Below are positions 5,713 through 13,380 of a DNA stretch of 20,727 nucleotides, piece by piece. The DNA comes from a virus. The notes below the pieces were generated by a model. The model was not told the DNA's origin. It did no database searches and saw only the letters and a list, made by a program, of their open reading frames with translations. The DNA lies in the IMG/VR virus record IMGVR_UViG_3300035698_000685, positions 1 to 20,727 of that record. One strand, given 5' to 3'. Within the stretch, counting starts at the first letter, position 1. The number at the start of each line of letters is the position of its first letter. The translations under genes were made by a program, and so were the position numbers.

Positions 5713-5947
5713 GGTGCTGACCTTTCTTGTTGTCGGCGAGTTTTGGGGCGTCTATCTGCGCCCTGATTTTTCGCTGGATTTCTGCTAATCCGACGACTGC
5801 GCGTCGGGCCTCGGCCACGGCGTCGTCAGACGACCGGGCATCAAGGAGGGTCTTGCTTAGACCCGCCTCAATCTCTGAAATGACGTTCTGAAATGCGGAA
5901 TCGTCCCGCAGTCGCCTTGCGGCGTCAGCGCGCTCAAAAATGTCCAT
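5699..5947 (-). CDS. Small coiled-coil protein between portal and scaffold
   Basis: The product is 82 residues, almost entirely alpha-helical by composition, starting MDIFERADAARRLRDDSAF and continuing through EARRAVVGLAEIQRKIRAQI. Small helical proteins with this ADAARRL-D-F start are common between the portal and scaffold genes of podoviruses. Their function is unproven, and they may assist procapsid assembly. AAAGG lies six bases before the ATG, nine bases after the portal stop. The gene overlaps the start of the scaffold gene, which suggests coupled, matched expression. Confidence 0.8.
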   Translation of the reverse strand: MDIFERADAARRLRDDSAFQNVISEIEAGLSKTLLDARSSDDAVAEARRAVVGLAEIQRKIRAQIDAPKLADNKKGQHRASD

Positions 5948-5956
5948 GATTGGCCT

Positions 5957-8005
5957 TTAGTATTGGCGGGGCTGCGCCTGCATTTGCTGGATTGGTGCTG
6001 CCATTTGTGGCTGCGGTGCCTGCCCGTATTTCATAAAGAACTCGCCCGCCTTGAAGGTGGCGTCCTGTTCCATCTGGTCGCGTTTCAGGTCGTCTTCGGC
6101 CCGCAGCTTCACAACATCGCGCTGGTGCTTTTGCTCGGCTTCCTGCGCGCGCTGCCGCGCCTTCATTTGCTCTGCTTGAAGGAATGCCGCGTTGGGGTCG
6201 GACCCTTGCTGCTGTTGCGTCGCTGCCTGCTGTTGCGCCTGAATAAGCTGCTGCTCTGTCTCAGGGTTCATTGGCTGGTAATAGCGGTCAGAGTTGTGCA
6301 GTCCTGCCAGCGCCAGACGGTCCTCAAGCGCGTTGCGGATGCCCGTCATGGTCACAAGCCCATTGCTGGGTCCGTAGCCCTGCCAGATTGCCTGCTGCGT
6401 CTGGATGGTTTGATCCAGCGCCATTGCGCGTTCGGCCTTCTGTCCGGTGCCAAGACCCACGTTGGTTGACACGTCCATTTCCGCATTCCAGCCGCTCGGA
6501 TCGACTGGCACGAAATTGCCCGACAGGCGCATGAATTCGCCCGGCGGGACATTCTTGCGGATCAGCTTGAACATCAGCTTAAACAGCCGCTTATAGCCGC
6601 CCTCGGCCAAGTGCCGCGCCATCAGTTCGACGGTTGATTGCGCCGCCTGCACCATTGCGTTCGCGCCAACAACGGTCTGGCTTTGCAGTGCGTCGGCATT
6701 CATGCCCATGCCCGCCTGTGCAACGCCTGTTTTGGCATCCACGGTCATGTCAAAATATTGCATCGCGGGAAGTGCCGCCATTGCGGTGTTTGGCGCTGAA
6801 AACTCCATGATATCGGCTGCTGGGTTTTCGCACTCGATCAGCGCGCCGTATTCGTTGTTGAGCAGCGCCTCCACATCCACGCGGTCGCGCGCATATGCCG
6901 TCTTCGGGTTGTTCGACATGTGAACACCGTCGATCAGGCCGCGCAGCAGGGATGTGCCTACGTTCTGGTCTTCGATGATCAGATCCACGAGGCTGCGGCC
7001 AAAGAAGGTATGCGGTTCGGGGTCAATCTCAAACACGGCAAACGGCACATCATCGGCCAGTTCGTAATCCAGCATTTTGTAGTCAGAACCGCCGCACATG
7101 AATTTGTAGAGCCGCGCAATTCCGGTGCCTTCAATGTCCATCCGCATGTAAGCTTCTGTCAGCGTGACAGGCTTCATGGATGGATCGCCGTTGTCGGTGT
7201 CATTGTCGGTATCGTCGCGGCGCTCGTAATCGGCTTCTTTTTCGCTTTCGGTGCCAAGTTCCGCGACCTCTGCCGCGTCAAAGCCCATTTCCACCAGATC
7301 AGTGACGCGCTTGTCCTCGGAGTGGCCGACAATGTAGAAGTCCTCCATTCCGGTGGCGTTGGCATCCACAAAGAAGTTCTCCGGCGGAACCGTCTTGATC
7401 CGCAATTCGCCGGATGTGTTAGTGCGCGAAACCTTCATATCGTGCAGCGTGATGGGCTGCGCCCCTTGCGGCGTCTGGATCATTGATTGAACTGGCGAAT
7501 GCTCCACGACCTTCACGTCATCGGGGGCCAGGATCATGCCGACTTCTTCTTCGGTCAGGTTGGTATATTCGTCGATTTCGACCGTTTCGGTTTCATCCCA
7601 ATACGTCTTGGCAATGCCCGTTTTTGACACAAGCGCATCATGGAACACGCTGTGTAGCGTCGTGAAACCGCCGCTCTGGTCGAACTTCCACGTTGCATAG
7701 TCCGTCGCCTGATCCGCGCCCGCCACGTCATCCGGGCCGCGCGGGATGAACTCCGCAGGCTTTTCAGACTGCAAGAATATCCGCATCAGGACAGGCATAA
7801 CGGATCGCACCGCGTTTCGGCATTTGGTGCTGACTACCTTGGAGCGGTCAGATTCAAACGACAGATCAGTTTCGCCATTGAAGTATCGCATCGCCTTGAT
7901 GCGCTCCGCCTCAACCTCGTTTGTAACGTGGTCCTTGGCGTCAGTGATGGCGCGCTTGAGGATGGCGTTGATCTGATCGTCTGTTTTTTTGGTTTTTTCG
8001 GCCAT
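5957..8005 (-). CDS. Portal protein
   Basis: The product is 682 residues, within the usual 600-750 of P22-like portals. The portal forms the dodecameric ring through which terminase packs DNA. Visible parts are a helical N-terminus with YFNGETDLSFESDRSKVVSTKCRNAV, a wing/stem region with KTGIAKTYWDETETVE and KTVPPENFFVDANATG, the central FGRSLVDLIIEDQNVGTSLLRGLIDG stretch, and a Gln-rich tail (about the last 90 residues) ending QPQMAAPIQQMQAQPRQY. A Gln-rich helical end could form a barrel like that of P22. ATG at 8005 is chosen over the longer frame to 8056, because GGAG lies five bases before it and the longer version would be translated through the terminator at 8018-8043. Confidence 0.93.
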   Translation of the reverse strand: MAEKTKKTDDQINAILKRAITDAKDHVTNEVEAERIKAMRYFNGETDLSFESDRSKVVSTKCRNAVRSVMPVLMRIFLQSEKPAEFIPRGPDDVAGADQATDYATWKFDQSGGFTTLHSVFHDALVSKTGIAKTYWDETETVEIDEYTNLTEEEVGMILAPDDVKVVEHSPVQSMIQTPQGAQPITLHDMKVSRTNTSGELRIKTVPPENFFVDANATGMEDFYIVGHSEDKRVTDLVEMGFDAAEVAELGTESEKEADYERRDDTDNDTDNGDPSMKPVTLTEAYMRMDIEGTGIARLYKFMCGGSDYKMLDYELADDVPFAVFEIDPEPHTFFGRSLVDLIIEDQNVGTSLLRGLIDGVHMSNNPKTAYARDRVDVEALLNNEYGALIECENPAADIMEFSAPNTAMAALPAMQYFDMTVDAKTGVAQAGMGMNADALQSQTVVGANAMVQAAQSTVELMARHLAEGGYKRLFKLMFKLIRKNVPPGEFMRLSGNFVPVDPSGWNAEMDVSTNVGLGTGQKAERAMALDQTIQTQQAIWQGYGPSNGLVTMTGIRNALEDRLALAGLHNSDRYYQPMNPETEQQLIQAQQQAATQQQQGSDPNAAFLQAEQMKARQRAQEAEQKHQRDVVKLRAEDDLKRDQMEQDATFKAGEFFMKYGQAPQPQMAAPIQQMQAQPRQY

Positions 8006-8017
8006 GCTGGCTCCAAT

Positions 8018-8043
8018 AAAAAAGCCACCCCGAAGGATGGCTT
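8018..8043 (-). terminator. UUCG-loop terminator hairpin just upstream of the portal gene
   Basis: On the minus strand AAGCCATCC and GGGTGGCTT pair over nine positions (one G-U) around a TTCG tetraloop, followed by TTTTATTGG. The T-tract makes this a strong intrinsic terminator. It lies after the ejection-protein genes and only 13 bases before the portal start. It would separate the tail/ejection message from the head message, unless antitermination operates. The bases after it hold the portal ribosome-binding site, as in the hairpin at 3273-3294. Confidence 0.8.
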
Positions 8044-8070
8044 GATTTTCGCGCAAACTTTGCGCATATC
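8042..8070 (+). promoter_or_regulatory. Perfect 7-1-7 palindrome, candidate operator
   Basis: GCGCAAA and TTTGCGC form a perfect dyad around one base at 8051-8065, in the only sizeable gap inside the late operon. On the plus strand it lies in a 17-base spacer between a TTGATT (8042-8047) and a CATATC (8065-8070), which is a weak match to a sigma-70 promoter. That promoter would drive the small plus-strand ORF at 8077. It could equally be an operator for a leftward promoter of the head genes. The dyad is certain; any function is inferred. Confidence 0.35.
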
Positions 8071-8076
8071 TGTCAG

Positions 8077-8175
8077 ATGGACAGCATATTTTATGTGATA
8101 GCGGTTTGTGCTTTAGGGCTTATTGCCTACGGCCTGATCGCGCTCGTGGGTTTCACGGCGTTTTCTATTTTCTAG
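8077..8175 (+). CDS. Candidate 32-residue membrane peptide on the opposite strand
   Basis: An ATG-initiated plus-strand ORF fills the gap between the ejection-protein gene and the portal terminator. It encodes 32 residues that are almost all hydrophobic (MDSIFYVIAVCALGLIAYG, then a second half ending TAFSIF), enough for one transmembrane helix. Its TAG overlaps the TAG of the minus-strand gene in the palindrome CTAG at 8172-8175. There is no clear ribosome-binding site, and third-position GC is lower than in neighbouring genes, so chance is a real alternative. The gap does not encode anything comparable on the minus strand. Confidence 0.35.
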   Translation: MDSIFYVIAVCALGLIAYGLIALVGFTAFSIF

Positions 8176-9806
8176 TTCCCGAATAGGGAAAGGATGCCCG
8201 GCATGGTTGGCGCTGACTGCATAACTGTGCCTGCCGGGTTCCGCATCATTGATTGGACCGGGTTGCTGCGCATAAGCGATTGCCCCATGAATGGGATGGT
8301 GGCAGCGCCTATCCCCGCAGCAGCCATGCCAGCCGGACCAAGCCCCGCGCCGTAACCCATAGCTGCGCCGCCTGTTGCCAGCGCTGCGGGTAGCGCTTCG
8401 GTGATAGTGCGCGCGCCGCCGGGATTGACTGATGGTGCAGGACGTAGAACCGCCGCACCAGACCGGGTGAAGTCGCCCATCGGGGTTGTGCGGCCTGTGG
8501 CGTATGCTTCGCGGCCTTGCGCCCTAATAAGTGACTGATTGAGTTGAGTAGGCGAAAGAGTGCCGCCTTCCGCCCCCGCCCGCGATGCCGCATCGCGAAC
8601 CCCAATAAAGTTCCGATAGGTTTCCCGCGCGGATTTCAGATTAGCAATATCGTCAACACGCCCGGCGGCTGTCAAACCTGTGTCTGTCATATCGTCCACG
8701 AGAGAACGCAAACCATGCGCCGCCTCCCGCGTTGCGGCGTCCGGTGAAACCGTCATCTTGCCAATATCAGACCGCCATTTTTTAAGATGCGACAGCGGAA
8801 CCGGAGTATTCGACCTTGAGAACGCGGCAATTTCATTGGCAATCCCGCGAATACGAGGGGTCAAACTGCCTTGCGGAACTCTCTCAGTATAATCCGCAGC
8901 GACCTTAATAGCAGCCCGATAAGCGCCGCTATCTGGAATGATTGACACGCCTGCAACGGCGTCGTCCATACGCTTTACAATCGCTTCACTTGCGCTTTTG
9001 AGCGCCGCAGGCGTCGCCACTTTGTCAGTGCTGCCAATCTGGCGCATGGCCGAAGCCGTGAAGTCGTCAAGCTGGCTGTTTGTAGGCGCTAGACGCCCTT
9101 CAAGGCGCATAAGTTGCTGTGAATTTCTCGCCTGCCCCACGGTAAGCCCGCGCACACCTTCGTCCTGCAACTTATTCGCCATCCGCGTGGCTTCGTCCGC
9201 ACCGTTGAACGCGCCCGGTTTGGGCGCGGCTGCGATGGACGCGCCTAGCGCTGCACCGACGCGGGCATAAGGCTCCGCCGCCGTGCCTTCTGTCGCTTGA
9301 CCTGCCGCTTCGCTCGCCAAGCCGGGGATAGCCCCATAACGCAACATTGCGCCCGGCCCAGCCGCAGCCCCCGCGCCGCCTGCGAATTCACCCACTGTCG
9401 ATATAAATTCGCCCACCTTACCGGGAGCTTTGAACCTGCTTTCCTCGCCAATAACGGGAACGGCCCCAAGCATGTCGCGCGTGTCTGGCAGCTTATTCAA
9501 GGCACGGGAAACCATAGAAGGGCTTTCCATTCCCGCTGCTTTCTCAACGCCCATCGTTGCTAACTGTGCGAGATTTGCGGGGATGGCAGGAACGTCAGCA
9601 ATACCTCGGGCCACAGCCGCCGTGCCGCCCCTGATAGCCGTTCCCAACTTTTCGCCCCAAGAGTTAACACCGTCATCTGTACCGACTATGTTGTCTTTAA
9701 TGCGTCCCGCAAACGACATATCTGCATCCGCGCCCGCCGTTGATGCGTATTTGCTCCACGGGCCTGCTGATGCCTGACTTTTGTACTTCTCCCAAGGTCC
9801 GGCCAT
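8172..9806 (-). CDS. Internal virion (ejection) protein with GPW repeats
   Basis: The product is 544 residues. The N-terminus contains a 12-residue tandem repeat (AGPWEKYKSQAS, then AGPWSKYASTAG), a motif often seen at the start of large phage ejection proteins. The middle is helical (about 200-420). Two regions are rich in Gly and Ala and hydrophobic (about 145-195 and 475-515, for example GLGPAGMAAAGIGAATIPF), which could insert into the host membrane. Proteins of this kind leave the capsid with the DNA and help it cross the cell envelope. The ATG overlaps the upstream stop as TAATG. Assignment rests on repeats, composition and position among the other ejection-type genes, not on a named family. 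Confidence 0.75.
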   Translation of the reverse strand: MAGPWEKYKSQASAGPWSKYASTAGADADMSFAGRIKDNIVGTDDGVNSWGEKLGTAIRGGTAAVARGIADVPAIPANLAQLATMGVEKAAGMESPSMVSRALNKLPDTRDMLGAVPVIGEESRFKAPGKVGEFISTVGEFAGGAGAAAGPGAMLRYGAIPGLASEAAGQATEGTAAEPYARVGAALGASIAAAPKPGAFNGADEATRMANKLQDEGVRGLTVGQARNSQQLMRLEGRLAPTNSQLDDFTASAMRQIGSTDKVATPAALKSASEAIVKRMDDAVAGVSIIPDSGAYRAAIKVAADYTERVPQGSLTPRIRGIANEIAAFSRSNTPVPLSHLKKWRSDIGKMTVSPDAATREAAHGLRSLVDDMTDTGLTAAGRVDDIANLKSARETYRNFIGVRDAASRAGAEGGTLSPTQLNQSLIRAQGREAYATGRTTPMGDFTRSGAAVLRPAPSVNPGGARTITEALPAALATGGAAMGYGAGLGPAGMAAAGIGAATIPFMGQSLMRSNPVQSMMRNPAGTVMQSAPTMPGILSLFGN

Positions 9807-11407
9807 TACTGCACCTTCGTCCAGTTATTTTGATCACCGGGGTCGCCGCCGTTGAACGTATAGCCCTCGACAACATCCCCGGCACTTGGGCCACCTTCGT
9901 TAGGTGCAACCCCCATCAAAAGACGCTTCATTTCGGGCGACATGATTGACTGCCCGTCAATCTCGGAAACCATCTTGCGCGCCTCGACTGCTGTCAATTC
10001 GCCATTCTGGTATTGCTGAATAACTTGCCCGCGCTGCATGTTGATTTGTGCCTTAGACTTCATCACCTGAGAAATAAGCGCGTTAGCCTCTGGCTTGTTT
10101 ATGAGGGATGGAAGGCTTCGCAGCATACCAGTATATTCAATGTCAGACGTGGAGCCTGACCCCTCCGCCCGCATCGTTGGCGCGATCCGTTTCACGATTG
10201 AGTTGAAAGCATCCCCCGCGCTATTCACTCCGGGGAAAGTTTCGGCCAATCGCCCACTGATCGGGCCTTGCGGCGCAAGCTGTATCAACTCGTCCAATAC
10301 CTGAAAATCCTGACCCAACGAAGACGACGCATTGCCCATCTTCAAGTAAGTTCCCCAGAGAGCGCCTTCGTCTTTATTCAGTTCTTTGCGCAGGTCCGCG
10401 TCGGCGGGCGTACCATCGCTGTTGTTGACGTTGACTGTAGAATTTGACGCCCCGGAGCGCTTCAATTCCATCTGGTAATCCATCAGGGTGCCTTTGTAGC
10501 CTTGCTGCACCGCCTGCGCGTATTGCTGCTGCACCGCCGTTTGATCCGGCCCCTTGTTCTGCGCCTGCCACATCTGCAAGCCCGCGCTTGCTGGCAATGC
10601 GCCGCTGGCAATGGCCTGCCCGTACTGCGCGCCGCCCGGCTGTTGCATCAGCCATTCAGCCGTCACGATGCGCTGCTTCGCATCCTTGGCATCAGAAGCC
10701 CGCGTATCGCGGCGCTTGTCGATGCTATCCATAACCCGCGTGTTTGCCCCGGTGACGGACAGACTGCCAAGGTTGGCAAGCCCGTAGCGAATGCTTTCGC
10801 GGGTTTCCTCATCCATGTTTGGAAACATGCGGCCCAAAATGCCACGCGGTTGTTGCTGCTGCATGGGTTCCCCCTGAAGGTTGTCGTTGCCTGCGCTGCC
10901 TAGCAAAGACAGAATGCCCCCGCTGCCTTTTGGCTCTGGCTGCGGTGCCTTGCCAATCGCGGCCATCGTCTGGTCCGCAATGGCTTGGTTTGGCTTCGAT
11001 TTGCGCCCGGCGTCAGCAAAACCGAAAACGTGGTTGCCGATTTTCTGCCAATCGTCGCCGTTTCTCTGGCCCCATTTCGGGTTCGCCACCGCAGGATTGT
11101 AGTAGTGCGTTGCGCCGCCTGTCGGATCTTCATATTGCCCGGACAACAGCGTGTCTGCCGCCTGATAGGCTGTCGCGCTTGGCCGCATGTTCTGCATATC
11201 CAAGCCGCCCTGACCGCTTGCATATCCTGTAACGCCGTTCCATGCGGAGAACTGCCCCGGCTTCATGATTACGCCGCTCAGCCCGTCGCCATAACCGCCA
11301 TTCTTGACCCGGTTGTTGATGACCGATCCAGCAGCCAGCATCCCCTGCAACCCCTCGCCCCCGGCTTCCGCCATGAGGGTTCGGGCGAGAAGTTCGCGCG
11401 GGTCCAT
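9806..11407 (-). CDS. Ejection-type virion protein with N-terminal SleB-like wall hydrolase
   Basis: The product is 533 residues. About residues 5-130 match the SleB / Hydrolase_2 cell-wall hydrolase fold: LLARTLMAEAGGEGLQGM with probable catalytic Glu14, then VINNRVKNGGYGD, a GVI-KPGQFSAWN segment, GGATHYYNPAVANPKWG and IGNHVFG. Such enzymes cut peptidoglycan as lytic transglycosylases or amidases. The rest is a long Gln/Ala/Gly-rich helical region without a recognised domain. A virion enzyme of this type would open the peptidoglycan locally during DNA entry, unlike the lysis endolysin at 1495-2037. The ATG directly follows the TAA of the preceding gene. The stop overlaps the next start. Confidence 0.85.
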   Translation of the reverse strand: MDPRELLARTLMAEAGGEGLQGMLAAGSVINNRVKNGGYGDGLSGVIMKPGQFSAWNGVTGYASGQGGLDMQNMRPSATAYQAADTLLSGQYEDPTGGATHYYNPAVANPKWGQRNGDDWQKIGNHVFGFADAGRKSKPNQAIADQTMAAIGKAPQPEPKGSGGILSLLGSAGNDNLQGEPMQQQQPRGILGRMFPNMDEETRESIRYGLANLGSLSVTGANTRVMDSIDKRRDTRASDAKDAKQRIVTAEWLMQQPGGAQYGQAIASGALPASAGLQMWQAQNKGPDQTAVQQQYAQAVQQGYKGTLMDYQMELKRSGASNSTVNVNNSDGTPADADLRKELNKDEGALWGTYLKMGNASSSLGQDFQVLDELIQLAPQGPISGRLAETFPGVNSAGDAFNSIVKRIAPTMRAEGSGSTSDIEYTGMLRSLPSLINKPEANALISQVMKSKAQINMQRGQVIQQYQNGELTAVEARKMVSEIDGQSIMSPEMKRLLMGVAPNEGGPSAGDVVEGYTFNGGDPGDQNNWTKVQ

Positions 11408-13369
11408 TTAAGCGAACCCCGCCAGCGCGCCCAGAATGCCCAGAATGCCGGGGTTTGTGGATTGCGTGGTTGTGCCGCCGCCTCCCGGCATGGCGCCAAG
11501 CGATCCGACAAGCTGCTTTAGCGCGTCCTCCGGCGATCCGGTGAAGTCGCCATACTGCCCTTTTGCGGCGTTGATAAGCGCCTGCTGCATGGCCTGCACC
11601 TGCCCGCCTTGCTGCATCTGCTGGTCTGTGATGGTGTTGCCCATGCCAAAGCCAAGGTTGCTGAGATTGCCAAGCTGCTGCGCGCCCGACATGGCGTTGC
11701 CGAACTGCTGTTGTCCGTACTGATTTTTCGCACCTGCGTTCCACTGGCCCGCAGTATTGGCAGCGTTCAAATTCTCAGACACGCGGGAATTGTTGGCGGC
11801 TGCGTTATTGCCTGACACGCCCGTCATGTTGCCTGCGTTCCACTGGCCTGCGCTGTTGGAAGCGCCTTGGTTTGAGGATGCGGCCCCCTGTTGCTGGCCT
11901 GCATTGAACTGCGAATTCGCCATGTTCCCGGCCTGCCCGGTCATGTTGTTGCCCGCGTTATACTGGCCCATGTTGTTCGTGGCACCAGCATTCCACTGGC
12001 TTGCACCCTGCTGTTGGCCCGCATTGAACTGGTTGTTTTGCAGGTTCGCGATCATTTCTTGGATCGTGCTGCCTGCGTTGAACTGCCCCATATTATTTGA
12101 CGCACCTGCGTTCCACTGATTTGCGCCCTGCTGATTTCCTGCATTGAACTGCGATGCGTTGTTCATAAACCCCAGATTGCCGCTGGTCATGGAGTTTTTT
12201 TGGCCTGTGTTGAACTGGCCCGCCTGATTGAGCGATGCCATGTTGGCAAGTCCGAATTGGTCGGACGCATTCGCATTCGCAGCACTTGCAGCCGTATCCG
12301 CACCGAATTGGCTCAACCCAAAGTTGTTGCTTGCCGCTGCATTCCCCGCGTTTGCCCCGGTGCCTAGCTGTGCATTGAGAGCCGATGCAGCGTTCCCGGC
12401 GGATGCCCCGAACTGGCTGGCCTGCTGATCGAGATTGGCTTGGGAAAGTGACCGATTGTTGCGCGCCGCTGCGCCAAACTCTGCCGCCCGGTTGGAGGCG
12501 TCCATGTCGCGCCCGCCGACCTGCAAGCCCGCCTGCTGGTTTGCGCTTGATGCGTCAAACCGCTTGCCAATGTCAAACTGCGCCGAATTCAGGGCGGTGT
12601 TATACCCATCCATGTTCATGCGCGCGGTATTGCGTCCCACTTCTTCGGTGAAGTTGCGGTTTTGCTCCGCCTCAACCAAACCATGCCGCGATCCGCCGAA
12701 AGCCTTCGCCGCCGATGCCTGCGACCCGATTTGGTTCATCAGCATCTGGTTGGTGCGGCCCGCCTCGTTATTCGTGTTTTGAATGACCTGCTGCGTGTAG
12801 GGATTCATGTATTGCGACATGTCGGTATTCGACAACTGCCCCGCGCTGATGTTCTGCAAGTCGCCCCGGTCAAAGCTGCTGGCCCCATAGCCGCTTGACG
12901 GGTCAATCTGCGCCGCGTTGAACCCTTGTGATCCGGCCTGCTCTGCCCCGTAGGTAGCCGCCGGGCCTAGATTGCCCGCGCTGTATCCTGTTGCCTGCCC
13001 GGTGGCCGCGTCATAGCCTGCCGCCTGTCCTGTGGCGGCCTGCATCTGCGCGGCGTTCATTGTGGATGTGCCGACTTGCGGTGCGTTGCCCATGCCTAGC
13101 GATGTGCTGGCGTTCATCTGCGCCGTGCCGACCGTGGGCGCGTTGATCTGCGCGTTGGACCCGTAGGAATTCATCATCGCTGGGTTGTATGTCGTGGCCT
13201 GCTGCTGACTGGCTGGCCCGCCAAATTGGGGGTTGTATTGCGCCGCCTGCCCGTTGGCGTTTGCCGCCAGCGCGCCGTTTACTTGCCCCAGCGCGCCGCC
13301 GTATGCCCCCGCCGATTGCCCATAGATATTCGGCTGCGCAAGTTGCGCAGGGTTTTGTGCTTGAGCCAT
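11408..13369 (-). CDS. Large Asn/Gln/Ala/Gly-rich repeat protein, putative ejection protein
   Basis: The product is 653 residues and very low in charge. A more complex central part (about 183-265: MSQYMNPYTQQVIQ, SAAKAFGGSRHGLVEAEQN) looks conserved in phage virion proteins. Around it lie low-complexity regions. Residues 385-546 hold ten copies of Q-(F/W/Y)-N-(A/T)-G. The C-terminus is a Gly-rich hydrophobic tail (GILGILGALAGF). AAGGA lies upstream of the ATG. Its place before the SleB-fusion and GPW-repeat genes suggests a subunit of the ejected internal complex that forms a conduit into the cell. The function is inferred. A tail structural role is possible. Confidence 0.75.
   Translation of the reverse strand: MAQAQNPAQLAQPNIYGQSAGAYGGALGQVNGALAANANGQAAQYNPQFGGPASQQQATTYNPAMMNSYGSNAQINAPTVGTAQMNASTSLGMGNAPQVGTSTMNAAQMQAATGQAAGYDAATGQATGYSAGNLGPAATYGAEQAGSQGFNAAQIDPSSGYGASSFDRGDLQNISAGQLSNTDMSQYMNPYTQQVIQNTNNEAGRTNQMLMNQIGSQASAAKAFGGSRHGLVEAEQNRNFTEEVGRNTARMNMDGYNTALNSAQFDIGKRFDASSANQQAGLQVGGRDMDASNRAAEFGAAARNNRSLSQANLDQQASQFGASAGNAASALNAQLGTGANAGNAAASNNFGLSQFGADTAASAANANASDQFGLANMASLNQAGQFNTGQKNSMTSGNLGFMNNASQFNAGNQQGANQWNAGASNNMGQFNAGSTIQEMIANLQNNQFNAGQQQGASQWNAGATNNMGQYNAGNNMTGQAGNMANSQFNAGQQQGAASSNQGASNSAGQWNAGNMTGVSGNNAAANNSRVSENLNAANTAGQWNAGAKNQYGQQQFGNAMSGAQQLGNLSNLGFGMGNTITDQQMQQGGQVQAMQQALINAAKGQYGDFTGSPEDALKQLVGSLGAMPGGGGTTTQSTNPGILGILGALAGFA
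11732..12217 (-). repeat. Q-aromatic-N-A-G repeat array inside the 653-residue gene
   Basis: Ten Q-(F/W/Y)-N-(A/T)-G motifs are spaced 22, 11, 11, 18, 11, 11, 18, 22 and 33 residues apart. An 11+11+18 block of 40 residues occurs in tandem, starting at 12151 and 12031, with a third, altered copy from 11911. At the DNA level this is a 120-bp imperfect repeat. It could expand or shrink by recombination or slippage. Confidence 0.85.
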
Positions 13370-13380
13370 GTGATTTTCCT

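Noticed and set aside
5963-6469. Plus-strand ORF of 168 codons opposite the portal gene
   Set aside because: It is a shadow of the Gln-rich portal tail, giving a Leu-rich translation with no ribosome-binding site. The opposite strand has a recognised protein.
11732-12217. CRISPR-like array in the regularly spaced repeat region
   Set aside because: The repeats are in the coding frame of one protein, are degenerate at the DNA level and follow amino-acid spacing. There are no unique spacers of equal length and no cas genes.
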